Assembly (NCBI RefSeq): GCF_021462225.1
Contig: NC_061811.1
Coordinates: forward strand, 4,361,163 to 4,425,162
Source: Girardinichthys multiradiatus
Lineage: Eukaryota; Chordata; Actinopteri; Cyprinodontiformes; Goodeidae
DNA: 64,000 nt
Direction of reading: 5' to 3'
Every line of letters begins with the position of its first letter. Within the stretch, counting starts at the first letter, position 1. Shown here in pieces: positions 12,450 through 25,300 of this stretch. The position numbers and the translations under genes were made by a program. Under the pieces are notes generated by a model. It saw nothing but the letters and a program-made list of their open reading frames with translations, made no database searches and was not told the DNA's origin.

Positions 12450-13970
12450 GCAGTAGAGCCTTCCAAAAGTATGTACACATTTTGAACTTTTCCCACTTCA
12501 GTGGATTATATTGAGATGTTATGAACATCTGACAGAGCTCTGTTCAATCCATCATCTGAACATGGAGAGAGGATGGCACAACAAACCTACCAAGACATGG
12601 ACATTCACCTAAACAAGCAGGCCTGCACAGGATAGCTTTCAAAGAAGGCCCATGGTAACTCTGGAGGAGCTGCAGAGATCCAAAACTCAGGTGGATGGGA
12701 CACCAATTAGTTATTGCAGTCCACCAATCTCACCTTAGTGGGAGAGTAAAATTAAGTCATTTGTTAAAAAGTGGTAGGAAGTCCTTTTTGCAGTTTACTA
12801 CTACAAGCCATGTAGGGTACACAGAAGAAGGTACTCTAGTTAGATGAGAGAAATATTTTACTTAGGTCTACATACAAAATGCAATGTGTGGCAAAAACAC
12901 CGTGAGAACATAATCTCACAGAGGCAGCATCATGATGTAGGGATGCTTTTCTTCAGCAGGCACAGGGAAGCTGGTCATTGTGGAAGATGGATGGAGTTAA
13001 ACGTAAGACTGTCATGGAAGTAAACATGTTAGAGGCTGCAGAAGACTTGAGACTGGGGTGGAGGTTCACCTTCTAGCAGGGCAACAACCCATAACTCAAA
13101 CAAAAAGCCAGCGCTGAAATGGAAAGATTCAGATCAAAGCATGTTTGTGTTTGAATGGCCCAGTCAAAGTCCAGTATGAAAGTAAATCAAATTGAGAATC
13201 TGTTGCAGACTCGAAAATTGATGTTCGCAGACACTCTCCATTCTTGAGGTTTTTTGCAAAGACGAATTCTGACTACAAGGTGGGTCGATAAAGTATTGAC
13301 TCATGGGGGCTGAATATAAATGAATGCCTCACTTTCCAGATTTTATCTGCAAAGAACTCTTGAAAATTGTATATAATTTGTTGTCCACCTCATACTTATA
13401 AATGTTATGGCTTGCGAGATATAGGACCCCAGAATGCAGACCAGCAGGCTGCGTGATGGTAAGTGAAAAAGGTTTAATAACAAAAACTCACTCTCAGCAG
13501 GAGGCAGGAACAAAACAACAAACGGGCAGGCGAGACCGGTATTGCATGATCAAAAAACAAGACATGGTTTGAGAAATGTTTCCGCAATGAATGACAGAAC
13601 AGGTGTGTATTTATGGAGTGTGACCAGGTGAAACAAGAAGACAGATTAATAGGTGCAGGTGATCCGAATTAACAGAACAAAACGTGGCTGGAGCAAAACA
13701 GAGACTCTTGAACACAAACTAACAGAAACTAGAAAAACATGAAGCAAAAGCATAACCAGATCTGAAAACCAAACTTGACAAAACATGAACAAGACGACAA
13801 AACTAAAGCCTGACCAGGAAAATAAACAGAAACATGATTCAAAACTTGAACTGTGAATAAGACCAACAAAAACCCAGAAACCAAAAACCAAACAACCCCA
13901 AATCACAACAATAACAGTGTTTGTTTTGGTTTATCAATTAAAATGCTAATGTTCATTAGCTGTAAGCAGA
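12450..13970 (+). mobile_element. Degenerate Tc1-like element split by an LTR
   Basis: The copy follows the full order of a common fish Tc1 family. It has a left end like GAGCCTTCCAAAAGTATGTA (normally GTGCCTTGCAAAAGTATTC), HTH-region text AATCCATCATCTGAACATGG and CTACCAAGACATGGACATTC, the core block CTTTTCTTCAGCAGGCACAG, ATGGCCCAGTCAAAGTCCAG (the E-containing block), and the end-of-frame AAAGTATTGACTCATGGGGG. Frameshifts and small deletions are spread throughout. A 508-bp LTR interrupts the 3' end at 13403-13910; the element resumes with ATAACAGTGTTTGTTTTGGT at 13911 and fades near 13970. Confidence 0.7.
13403..13910 (-). mobile_element. Solo LTR inserted in Tc1 relic
   Basis: The insertion starts TGTTATGGC and ends ATCACAACA, giving TG...CA termini with a short inverted repeat (TGTT...AACA). 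It is flanked by ATAAA (13398-13402) and ATAAC (13911-13915), a five-base target duplication with one mismatch. Removing it restores continuous Tc1 sequence, which fixes the boundaries well. On the minus strand an ATTAAA-type signal lies near the end, followed by a CTGGTCTGCATTCTGGGGTC terminal segment, so the LTR appears to read leftward. No internal retrotransposon genes adjoin it, as expected for an LTR left by recombination. Confidence 0.7.
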
Positions 13971-15056
13971 AAGTGCTCAAAGGTCAAGAAGCAAGACAAC
14001 CTTGGTTTTCACGTTATATCTGGGTCTGCACACAAATTGGCCAGAGATTGGCTGGATATTGCTTTGATTCATGGTGTAATTTCAGGATTTTGCTGCAGCA
14101 TTGATATGCAAGAATGTCTGCTTCTCTGTTTTGGTGTATGGTTAATAACAATGAAGCTGTCAGACCTTAGAGGCAGGCAGACAAGTCTGACGTTATGGGT
14201 GATGGCAAATCTCATGTAGCAACCACAAGTCATATACAGGCATGTTATATTACACTGCAGTCTCCAGCATGTCTGTGCATCCAGGCAGAGAGAGTAATCA
14301 GATAAGATAATGTAGTCAGGAAAGAAAGAGGCAGTGAGACAGAAAGAAAGAGCAATAACTATAACGCTCAGTGTCAGGATGGGAGTGCATCCCTTGGAGG
14401 GAGGATCTATCACTCTGAGCACTCTGAGCACGCAGTTACGCCTGATGCACACACTTACTCCCACACTCAGAGTGGAGCTGAAAAGACAAAGCCGTGAGCA
14501 GCAGTCACAGACAGGGAGGATGTTTACAAAGCTGCCAGGCTCAGTGCATCTTTCAGGTTGTATTATGGCTGCTCCTAATTGGAGGTAGAGGCGGAGGTGG
14601 GCTTCGCTGGAGGTTCAACCTGAGGATAGAAGTCTCTCTGCGTCCCAGCTGCCATATTTCACTGCATTCAGCAAACTGAAGGGGTCACTCACACGCACAA
14701 CTCACACACACTCACATGCACACACACTGAGTTTAAATGTGTGGATTAGAGTATAATTGTGGTATTCATGAGTTAAAATATACACACTTTATATTTTAAC
14801 ACTGAAGTGCCCTAATTAATCAATTCTAGGACTAACTTTAATCAGACAATGAGTTGCTCTTCAGCTGTATTACGTTAACCAGGAATATTCACATCTTTCT
14901 TCTTAGGTAGTTACATAATAAACAAGACAGTCAGAGATTGCAGTTCACCGCCACCGAAAAATCACAATCCTGGATCCGGAGCTCCAACCAAATTTAAGGG
15001 ATTCTTCCTTGGGCTAGGGCACACCTCTGGTAAAACAATCATGACAATTCATCTGC

Positions 15057-15058
<2 letters not shown>

Positions 15059-15106
<48 letters not shown>
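15059..15106. repeat. (CA)n microsatellite
   Basis: Twenty-four uninterrupted CA units. An 82-codon open frame on the minus strand across it is a by-product of the repeat. Confidence 0.97.
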
Positions 15107-15108
<2 letters not shown>

Positions 15109-15948
15109 AATAAACTAGACTGAAAACATAACCTCCTTGGCTGAGGTGACAGCATTCAGTTGGAAAACACATCACAGTGCAAATAAAAAAAATATTTTTA
15201 ACACAGCCAAAGAAGAAATGTGGTTGAATTAAAACAATTCTTCTAAGCATGAGTGCTGCCAAATTTCCTTCAAAGGGATGTAAAAGACTCTCTGCCAGTG
15301 ATCACAAAGTGGCACAACCAGTTTTTTTTGCTGTTTTCACATAAGACCAGGCTGTTTGTGTTACCTTTGTCCCCATTTATCAAATGAAATCATTATTTGA
15401 AAACTGTTTTTGTATTTGTTCAGGTTATCTATGCCTGATGTTAAAAATACTTTGATGATCTGAAACTGACACTTCTTCTCACCTCATTATTTTCCATATT
15501 TTCAGCTTAAAGTGCAGCTTATGTGTATTGTTTTTATGTCCTTGTATGGAAAAAGCTATTTATTTAAATTTCAATGACAGCATTTTGAGAAGGTTTTCTA
15601 ACCGATAAACTCTTAAAGATGCATTTTAAGAACTATTTTCAAAGCTAGATTCAAAGTAAAAGCAAGACGTAGAGACAAATGAGAAAAATTCTGTTTGCCT
15701 GGCAGCAAACATAACACACATCGTGAATGTTGAATATCTTCCTATCTTTTACAGTAACTTCTTCTAGATATGGGAAAGTTTCCATCGCAGTATCTTCTTT
15801 GAGCTCTCTCTTTGCCTTTTCTGCTCTCTCTAACAGCTAGTACTTTGCTTCAGTGTAAAGTGGCGAGCCCTGTCTGATCATTGGACTGAGCAGATCCCAC
15901 TGTGAGGGAGATGGGGGGCTCAACTGTGTGATTAAGCAAGCCTCGGTT

Positions 15949-15960
15949 CCACCAGAGGGC
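15949..15960 (+). promoter_or_regulatory. CTCF-like motif
   Basis: CCACCAGAGGGC fits the published core consensus CCASYAGRKGGC at all twelve positions. By simple counting such a match is expected well under once by chance in a window this size. There is no chromatin evidence here, so this is only a candidate insulator or loop-anchor site. Confidence 0.3.
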
Positions 15961-17254
15961 CACCGGAGCAGATGTTCTCATTAAAAATGCAGGCTCTGTG
16001 AGCGAAGGAGATTGCTGTGTTCCAAGAAAAACCTGGCCGGAGGTTTAAAGCTCTCATTCCTCTCACTTGTTAGGCCAGCCAAGTTTCGATGCCTGTACAC
16101 CCTTTAAGCAATGTGGAAAACAAAAAAAAAAAATGAATTATTCCAACATAATCCTGCAATACCCTTAATTCAATGCTAAAATCAAAAGGGATCTGCTCAG
16201 CTTCTGCATAAAAAATTAATTTGAACTATAAGCTTTTGGTTTTTCAGTGTCTCTGGTTTCCTCATTGCTGCTTTACTGATCTCAATAGGGTGTAGCTGTT
16301 GAACATTTCATCTGTTGAGTGAATAAAAGTGAATAAAAGCATGTTCAGCTTTGCAAAAAAAGGCCAGATGACTGTGAAAACTCTGGGTTTTTGTGGCTTG
16401 AGCACAAGCTGCTGATGACAGCTTGGGATATTCCGGGGTTTTCCAGCTGGCACCTAGTCGGAGCCTACAATTAACATGAAACTACATTGCAATTAAGGCG
16501 ATTCAGCACTCCAAAGAATAGAGCTACACCTACAGTACACAGCTGCTTAATAGAATCAGAGATATCCATCAAAAGCTTGTGTAAACCCACAGTGAGACGG
16601 CGGCAGTCTAAAATCTTTGTCGGACCCTAGGGATAATACCGGAGCATTAAATATTGTCAACACAGACACAGATCGGTCTGCAATGCTAAAGTTGTTGGAA
16701 AGTTAAAAGGGGATTTGTGCAATCTGGTGGGGCATTCTGGCTTTCATCAAACAACAGACGTTTGGCTGGAGTTGGATGCGCAGGTTAGAATGTGTGAATG
16801 TGTTTCCACGTACAAAGGTACACTCCCTACATGGTGGGATGGTGGGTGAGTGGGAGGAAAGGTTGCTGATGGATTATACTCTTCGCCTTTGAGGCTGACC
16901 CCATTACTGGCTGCCACCTCTCCCTCCTTTTCCTGTCCTTAAAATTCCTCATCCTTGTGGTTCCCAAAAACCTCTTGTTCTTTTCTGCTCTAAAACCCAA
17001 ACACACATGTTAAAGGATCTATGTGAACAAACTGGATTTTTGTAATGGGTTACTAACCCAACTGCACAAAAATACAATTGAAAATGTTTTGCTAAGTTGT
17101 GAGTCGCAGTGCTGTAAAAATATTGGCCTTCTTACATATTTCTTCAGTTTTTTTTGCTAAAATGTTTGTTATGTTGTGGTACAGCACTTTGCAAACACTA
17201 AATGTCAAAGTAAATGGGTTGTGCATCAGAAAATATCGGTGTTCATGACTATTT

Positions 17255-17540
17255 TCATTGTACATGGATTCTCACTGAAGGCATCGAAACTGAATGAACA
17301 CATATGGAATCAAGTAGCAAACGAAAAACTGCAAAAGAACTTTAAATGTGTTTAAATATATATTAGATTCCTTAAAGTAGCCGCCCTTTGCTGTGATGAC
17401 TGAAATATTAACCTTTGGCGTCTCTCAATGAATATCTGGGAAATTCTTTCAAGACTCATTGGAAAACTATTTCAGGTGACCACCTCATGAAGCTCACGGA
17501 GAGAACACCGAGAGAAATAAAAACGTTTAAAGTTATTTCA
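17255..17540. mobile_element. Rearranged Tc1-like fragments, both orientations
   Basis: The first part (about 17255-17410) is the reverse complement of the 3' end of the Tc1 family seen intact at 54958-55680 (CTGAAGGCATCGAAACTGAA, CACATATGGAATCAAGTAGC, AAGTAGCCGCC). The second part (about 17430-17520) is plus-strand C-terminal coding sequence of the same family (TTCAAGACTCATTGGAAAAC, ATTTCAGGTGACCACCTCAT). The two pieces now point towards each other, so the copy was inverted or internally deleted after insertion. Confidence 0.55.
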
Positions 17541-17551
17541 CCCATAATTTC

Positions 17552-17553
<2 letters not shown>

Positions 17554-17590
<37 letters not shown>
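17554..17590. repeat. (AT)n microsatellite
   Basis: A pure AT run that directly abuts the left terminal repeat of the Tc1-like element at 17593. Tc1 elements insert at TA dinucleotides, so this run is a natural target. Confidence 0.95.
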
Positions 17591-17592
<2 letters not shown>

Positions 17593-17595
<3 letters not shown>

Positions 17596-18450
17596 GGGTT
17601 GGACAATAAAACTGAAACACCTGTTTTTTTGGTGTGGGAGGTTTCATGGCTAAATTGGACCAGCCTGGTAGCCAGTCTTCATTGATTGCACATTGCACCA
17701 GTAAGAGCAGAGTGTGAAGGTTCAAAATTAAATGTGCACCTCAACTCTCCTGTTTCCACCAGAACTGTCTGTCGGGAGCTCCACAGGGTCAATATACACG
17801 GCCGGGCTGCTATAGCCAAACCTTTGGTCGCTCATGCCAATGCCAAACGTCGGTTTCAATGATGCAAGGAGCACAAATCTTGGGCTGTGGACAATGTGAA
17901 ACATGTATTGTTCTCTGATGAGTCCACCTTTACTGTTTTCCCCACATCCGGGAGAGTTACGGTGTGGAGAAGCCTCAAAGAAGCGTACCACCCAGACTGT
18001 TGCATGCCCAGAGTGAAGCATGGGGGTGGATCAGTGATGGTTTGGGCTGCCATATTATGGCATTCCCTTGGCCCAATACTTGTGCTAGATGGGCGCGTCA
18101 CTGCCAAGGACCACCGTACCATTCTTGACAACCATGTGCATCCAATGGTTCAAACATTGTATCCTGAAGGCGGTGCCGTGTATCAGGATGACAATGCACC
18201 AATACACACAGCAAGACTGGTGAAAGATTGGCTTGATGAACATGATAGTGAAGTTGAACATCTCCCATGGCCTGCACAGTCACCAGATCTAAATATTATT
18301 GAGCCACTTTGGGGTGTTTTGGAGGAGCGAGTCAGGAAACGTTTTCCTCCACCAGTATCACATAGTGACCTGGCCACTATCCTGCAAGAAGAATGGCTTA
18401 AAATCCTTCTGGCCACTGTGCAGGACTTGTATATGTCATTCCCAAGATGA
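17593..18450 (+). mobile_element. Tc1-like element, N-terminal half deleted
   Basis: The left terminal repeat CAGGGGTTGGACAATAAAAC is followed by the family's 5' leader (GGTGTGGGAGGTTTCATGGC, TTGATTGCACATTGCACCAG), identical in order to the copy at 40151-40608. The leader runs at about 17730 straight into the middle of the transposase gene, so the segment coding for the DNA-binding domain is missing. The right end is also lost: the gene breaks in the CCCAAGAT block. A second piece of the family in opposite orientation begins at 18460. Confidence 0.85.
17732..18450 (+). pseudogene. Tc1-like transposase catalytic half, truncated
   Basis: This encodes the DDE catalytic half of a Tc1/mariner transposase, which cuts and rejoins transposon ends in the nucleus. 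The longest open stretch (17887-18449, 187 codons) shows FSDEST with the first catalytic Asp, then HGGGSVMVW, then YQDDNAPIHTA with the second Asp, and SPDLNIIEPLWG with the catalytic Glu, in the DD34E layout. Upstream the frame continues (RTVCRELHR, HANAKRRFQ) but meets TGA at 17860-17862, probably from a Trp codon. The C-terminus stops at MSFPR; the normal final ~16 residues are missing but can be read in the adjacent inverted fragment. The helix-turn-helix half is absent. No functional protein is expected. Confidence 0.85.
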
Positions 18451-18459
18451 TATATATTA

Positions 18460-19013
<554 letters not shown>

Positions 19014-19019
19014 GACATA

Positions 19020-19551
19020 CACTGCCTGGCCAAAAACATAGTCACCACCAAAAAAAAAATAGGTTACACACTCTAATATGTCGTTGGACCGCCTTTAGAT
19101 TTGATTACGGCACGCATTCGCTGTGACATTTTTTGCGATAAGCTTCTGCAATGTCACAAGATTTATTTCCACCCAGTGTTGCATTAATTTTTCACCAAGA
19201 TCTTGCATTGATAATGGTAGAGTCTGACCGAGTCTGACCGCTGCACATCCTAAAGATTCTCAATGGGGTTAAGGTTTGGACTCTGTGGTGGCCAATCCAT
19301 GTGTAAGAATGATGTGTCATGCTCCCTGAACCACTCTTTCACAATTCAGGGAATAAAAATTCATTGATGGAACCTGGTCATTGAGTATATTCAGGTAGTC
19401 AGCTCACCTACTTTTTTGAACACATACTGAACCTAGACCTGACCAACCACAGCAACCCCAAATCAGAGCACTGCCCAGGCTTGTACAGTAGGCGCTAGGC
19501 ATGATGGGTGCATCACTTCACCTGCCTCTCTTCTTACCCTGAAGTTTGTGT
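19020..19551 (-). mobile_element. Tc1-like relic, second family
   Basis: After a TA at 19018-19019, the end CACTGCCTGGCCAAAAACAT identifies another fish Tc1-like family. Reverse-oriented transposase gene blocks follow: GTTGGACCGCCTTTAGATTT, TAAGCTTCTGCAATGTCACA, CTCAATGGGGTTAAGGTTTG, CTGTGGTGGCCAATCCATGT, and AGGCATGATGGGTGCATCAC. A tandem duplication of GAGTCTGACC lies near 19221-19242. Large parts are deleted and the copy ends inside the gene near 19551. Confidence 0.75.
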
Positions 19552-19612
19552 TTGTAGTCTGATAAAATGTGAAAAAGTTTAAGAGGGTTGAACACTTATG
19601 CAAGGCTCTCTA
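19552..19612 (+). mobile_element. Tc1-like 3' terminal fragment
   Basis: GTTTGTGTTTGTAGTCTGAT, then AAAATGTGAAAAAGTTTAAG and ACACTTATGCAAGGCTCTC match the 3' terminal region of the Tc1 family at 12450 and 29606. It is joined directly to the preceding relic, so two dead elements are fused here. Confidence 0.55.
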
Positions 19613-19614
19613 AA

Positions 19615-21105
19615 AGTCACAACAAATAGACACACTCTCATGTGCACAGATGTTGAAATTATGACATTAATACATCTTTTGTTGCAGGAATCTTAATGAT
19701 TCTTTCTCGTAATTTACCAGAGCATAAAAAGATGCAAAACACTGTCTGACATTGTACATAATTCACATTTTTCCTCTTTAATATGATGTTTTTAGATGAT
19801 TGCACAGGGGAAATCATTCATTATGCTCAGCTCTCTCTGTTTGTGTCTGTTACTGGTGAGTGTTACCCTGCAATGCATATAGTCCATAAAACAAATGGCA
19901 GTTGTGTAGAACAGATTGTGCTGTTAAAGGAAACATTGTTTGTAACATTGAAAGGCATGCAGAATTTCAGCATAAAAAGTGCAATAACCTGTATGCTGCA
20001 GAGATTTATGCATCCCTGGATGGAGCGCTTCTTCTAAGCAAGGGACTGCCAGGCAGTAAATTAGGCAATGCCTTTTGGCAATAGTTACACTCAACATACA
20101 TGCACACACATACTCCTTATTAGTGAGTTCAGCAACAGATCTGAGTCGCACCATTATTTGCTGATGCATTTGCATGGATATATGATACACGCAGTATCTC
20201 AAAACATTGAACACATAATAAAAAAATACTAAAGAACTCAGGTTGTCACTTTGCTTTAAGAGAGAATATGCTTTCTTCTTATAAAATTATTGTTAGTGTC
20301 ATAACAGTGAAACGATTCACTAAAAAGGGGGATTAGACACACAATCTGGAAAAAACACATATTTTTCACTTATCCTCCATACACATGCATGCACAGCATC
20401 AACCCTGGGATTGAAACCCTTATGACACCTGATATGGCAGAGAGGTTATAGTGACACTTGGCCTTAAAGGCATGATGGGCTCTGAGATCTACATGCAACT
20501 TGCATGCTCTAATTCACTGTGCGAGTGCTTTTTTTACCTAGCAGAAATCACCAGATACCCCATATATTGTTGGCTGCAATCTATTTATGTGCAGAGCAGA
20601 TCATGTCTAGGATGAACACTGGCATCTCACCACATTTAAGAATCCACCAGTAAGATGTGAGCCTAGCACGGTGGATAATTTATTTGAACAAATCCAGACA
20701 GATTTTACATAACCAGTTTGGCTGATTTAAAACTTGCACATTTTATCTTTGTTAGGCAACAACAGCTAGCTTCCCTCTGCAAAAGACAATGACCTAAAAC
20801 TCACACACAGACACAATCGCACACTTGTCTACCAACATTTACAGTTTATGAGACAGCAGATGGAGCTGTGGGTTCTGGTGCACAGTAAATGTCATCCAGT
20901 TTTTCTGAGTGAGGTTGGCCTCAGAAGTCCTGCAGCGGTTTGGGGGTCAATGCTGAGGTTATGGTGGCAGCTCTCCAGAGGCCCAGAGTCAAACCTTTGC
21001 TTTCACAGCCTGTTGCTGCTCTTCGAGATGGAAGCAGTGCTGCTTGTTTTGGTTTCCCAGAAAAGTGAGAGGATTGTGGAGCCTTTTTCTTGTTGGAATG
21101 TTAAA
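19615..21105. other. Unassigned sequence
   Basis: No gene or clear mobile element is recognised. Open frames of up to 118 codons (20848-21204) show no known motif and run into the LINE 3' end, so they are not supported as genes. Confidence 0.5.
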
Positions 21106-22020
21106 TTTTTAATTCAATTCAATTCAGTTTATGTATATAGCGCCAATTCACAACATGTTGTCTCAAGGCACTTCACAAAAGTCAGGTACATACAATCCAA
21201 TTAGTCCTAACCATTGAACAGTGCAGTCAGATTCAGTTATTTATTCAAATTGGATAAAAAGTTTTTCTGTCGAAGGAAACCCAGCAGATTGCATCCAGTC
21301 AGTGACTTGCTGCATTCACTCCTCCTGGATGAGCATGTAGAGACAGTGGACAGTCACTGGCGTTGACTTTGCTGCAATCCCTCATACTGACCATGCATGT
21401 AGCGACAGTGGAGAGGAAAAACTCCCTTTTAACAGGAAGAAACCTCCAGCAGAACCAGGCTCAGTGTGAGCGGCCATCTGCCACGACCGACTGGGGGTTT
21501 GAGAGAAAGAACAGAGCAGAGACACAAAGAGAACAAAGAAGCACTGATCCAGGAGTACTTTCTATGGGAAGGAAAAGTAAATGTTAATGGATCTAGCTCC
21601 TTTAGTCGTTTCATCTAGAAAGAAAGAACATATAAACTCTGAGCCAGTTTTCAAGGTTAGAGTCTGAAAGAGAGCACATATAATTGGTTAGATTAAAGCT
21701 CAGTCAATTGCCATGTCTAGGCAAGAGAAAGGGTTAAACACTGAAAGACAGGGCCATGTGGGTCATCGGTAGAGGGTGAGCATTAAGTTGTTGCCAGCAG
21801 AAGCTCGGATGATGCCCCTCTCCATAAAGGTGTCACAGGTAGACACAGAGCCAAGCCAGGTGTAGCTTCTAGGAAGAGAAAAGAGTGAGAACATAAAGTT
21901 AAAAGCTGAAATAACAGCAAATAATGCAAAATTGGAGAGTATTGTGAGAATGTAGCGAAGAGGGTGAAAGTGGTCATTATGTCCTCCAGCAGCCTAAGCC
22001 TATAGCAGTATAACTACACA

Positions 22021-22316
22021 GAAAGTTTCAGTTCAGATTATTTAGTTAAACGGTGCTTATTTTCAACAATGTCATCTCAAGGCACCCCACAAAGGGTCCC
22101 ACTGATGGTCATTGTTATACTAAAAACCACAATGATTGGGATACCTCTCTCTGTCAGATTGACCATAACCATTGGAAAAGAGAAGGGGTCATACAGGTAG
22201 CAGAAATGGAGGGTGTGTCTGCACCTCAACCATAACTGAGCCGGTTTAGGCTAAACCTGACTCCCCCTTACTCCGTCCAACAGGGAGGGAGGAAGGCGGA
22301 GGTAAAAAATAAGGAA
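22021..22316 (-). mobile_element. Insertion in L2 3' UTR, itself L2-tail-like
   Basis: Comparison with the copy at 47398-48286 shows that these ~296 bp are extra between GAGCTATCT and CTGTGTAGTTA (read on the minus strand). The insert carries its own tail-like blocks, TTCAGTTCAGATTATTTAG and TGTCATCTCAAGGCACCCCA, which parallel the host element's end. It is probably a short 3' piece of a related L2-family element. Confidence 0.6.
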
Positions 22317-22342
22317 GATAGCTCAGGATAACCTAAGCCACT

Positions 22343-25300
22343 CTAACTATAAGCTTTATCAAAAAGGAAAGTTTTAAGCCTAGCCTTAAAACTAGACAGG
22401 GTGTCTGCCTCACGGACTAAAGCTGGGAGCTGGTTCCACAGGAGAGGAGCCTGATAACTAAAGGATCTGCCTCCCATTCTACTTCTAGAGACTCTAGGAA
22501 CCACCAGTAAACCTGCAGTCTGAGAACAAAGTGCTCTGTTAGGAACGTATGGAACAATCAGATCTCTGATGTATGATGGAGCTAGATCATTAAGGGTTTT
22601 ATATGTGAGGAGGATAATTTTAAATTCTATTCTGGACTTAACAGGAAGCCAATGAAGGGAAGCTACAATAAGAGAAATATGATCTCTCTTTTTAATTTTC
22701 ATCAGAACTCTTGCTGCAGCATTTTGAATCAGCTGAAGGCTTTTAATTGCATTTTGTGGACATCCTGATAGTAATGAATTACAATAGTCCAGCATTGAAC
22801 TAACAAATGCATGGACTAGTTTTTCAGCGTCACTCCTGGACAGGATATTTCTAATTTTGGCAATGTTCCGGAGGTGAAAGAAGGAAATCCTAGAAACCTG
22901 TTTAATATGGGATTTAAATGACATGTCCTGGTCAAAAATAACACCAAGGTTTTTTTACTTTATTATCAGAGGTCAATTTAATGCCATCCAGGTTAAGTGA
23001 TTGACTAAGCAGTTTCTTTTTTAAAGACTCCGGTCCAAAGACGATAACTTCTGTCTTGTCTGAATTTAGAAGCAGAACATTTAAAGTCATCCAAGTTTTT
23101 ATATCTTCAAGACATGCTCTGGTAGCTTTAAATGGGCTTTGCTATCTGCTGAGAGGAACCTTATAGAGCCAGAATCTCAGAAGCTGAGCATAGTGTGTGA
23201 GCGTGAAGGCTTCTGTTTCTTCTCACTTAAATGGTTCTTATTTTACATTTTTGCTTATGTGTTTTGTTGTTTGCCTGCACTTCAGAAAGAACTTGGTGTA
23301 GATTGATGGTAAGTCATTAATCAGAGTTGCATTGCTTTCCAATAAACTGAAAATCAGGTCTGCATGATGGTTTCATGGATAACATTATAGAAAGTCGCAG
23401 GTTCAAGGGTCAGTGTGGAGTCAATCATGGTAAACAAATTTTAGGGTTTTATTTATCAGAACATAATAAAAATGATTCTAGGTTCTTGAATTATATATAT
23501 ATATGCAAAATAAAGTCTGCAAAAACAATGAATTTGGTATTTTAAAAATCCATTATTGAATATTGGACAAGGATTTATGGATAAGTAAAGCTCAGTATCA
23601 TCAGTGTAACAGTGAAAATGTATCCTATGCTGCCTGATAATTTGACCTATTGGAAGCATATATATAGTAAAGAGAATTGGCCCAAGTACTGAGCCCTGTG
23701 GTACTCCACAATTAACCCCGGAGTTTAAAGATGATTTATCATTTACTTGAACAAACTGAAATCTGTCAGACAGATAAGATTTAAACCAGCCTAGCGATGT
23801 TCCCCTGATCCCTACAGCATATTCCAGCCTTTTTAAGAGAATATTATGGTCGACTGTATCAAATGCAGCACTGAGATCTAACAGAACCAGTACAGACACA
23901 AGTCCAGTATCTGAGGCCATAAGAATATCATTAGTGACTTTCAGCAGAGCTGTTTCAGTGCTATGATGAGCTCTGAAGCCTGACTGAAACTCTTCAAACA
24001 GGTAATTGCTGTGTAAATGCTCACACATTTGATTAGCAACAATTTTCTCAAGAATTTTAGATAAGAATGGAAGATTGGATATAGGTCTGTAGTTTTTCAA
24101 GTTATCTTGATCAAGCGAAGGTTCCTTAAGTAAAGGTTTAATTACAGCTACCTTAAAAGCCTGTGGTACATATCCATTTACTAAAGATAGATTAATCATA
24201 TCTAAAATGGGGCTGGTAATCAGAGGGAACACTTCCTTAAATAATTTGGTTGGGATTGGGTCTAACATACAAGTTGAAGGTTTAGATGAAGCTAATATTT
24301 CTGATAACTCAGGAAGCTCCACAGGATCAAAGCAGTCCAAACACAGATCAGGTTCTACAGTTACTTCCAATGTTGTCTCACTTGCTGAGGATGAAGTAAT
24401 CATCTTCAGGAGTATGTCAAAGATTTTATTTTTAATAGAATCAATTTTATTTAAGAAGAATCCCATAAAGTCATGACTGCTAAGAGCTAAGGGAATGCAT
24501 GGCTCAACAGAGCTATGACTCTGTGTAAGTTTAGCAACTGTACTAAAGAGAAATGTAGGATTGTTCTTGTTCTCTTCTATTAATGATGAGAAATAAGCTG
24601 TTCTGGCTTGGCGAAGTGTCTTTTTATACAACAGTAGGCTATTTTTCCTGATTAAGTAGGAATCCTCTAGGTGTGTAGAGCGCCATTTTCTCTCCAATTT
24701 TCTAACATTGTGCTTTAAAGAACGCAGATCTAAATTAAACAAAGGAGCCTGCCTCCTATGAATAATTACCTTCTTTTTCAAGGGTGCTGCATTGTCTAAT
24801 GCACCATGCAATCATGAAGAAACACTATAAACAAAAGAATCAATTTGTGAAGTTGCAGAAACAGAATTATTGCCCTCCACTGTGTTTTTCTGTGGAACAG
24901 ATTCTTTAAAGGTTGTTACAGCATCATCTGATAATGATCTACTATAAAGACATTTTCTTTCAGGTGTGGAATACTCGGTTAAATTAAACTCAATGGTTAT
25001 TAAGAAATGGTCAGACAGGACTGGGTTATGAGAAAATATTGTTATGTCTTTACACTCAATGCCATATGTCAGCACAAGGTCCAGAGAATGAAGACAAAGG
25101 TGGGTAGGTTTGTTAATGTTTTGAGCAAAACCAATTGAGTCTATGATAGCATTAAAGGCTATATTTAAGCTATCACTTTCAGTGTCAACATGAATGTTAA
25201 AATCCCCCACTATAATAACTTTATCTGTATTTAACACTATATCAGATAAAAGGTCTGAAAACTGATCTAAAATTGAGAGTAAGGGCCTGCAAACAACAAA

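Larger units (their letters stand above)
13975..17250. other. Unassigned sequence
   Basis: No gene is recognised. The stretch holds a CA microsatellite (15059-15106), a CTCF-like site (15949-15960) and, near 17108-17190, a fragment resembling the end of a non-autonomous fish DNA element (AGTGCTGTAAAAATATTGGC). The 15850-16070 part is G/C-richer and may be conserved non-coding DNA. Confidence 0.45.

Noticed and set aside
15014..15262. 82-codon minus-strand frame with Val-Cys repeats
   Set aside because: It crosses the CA microsatellite and has no other support.
20848..21204. 118-codon plus-strand frame
   Set aside because: Its end runs into the L2 LINE 3' UTR and no known domain is present.
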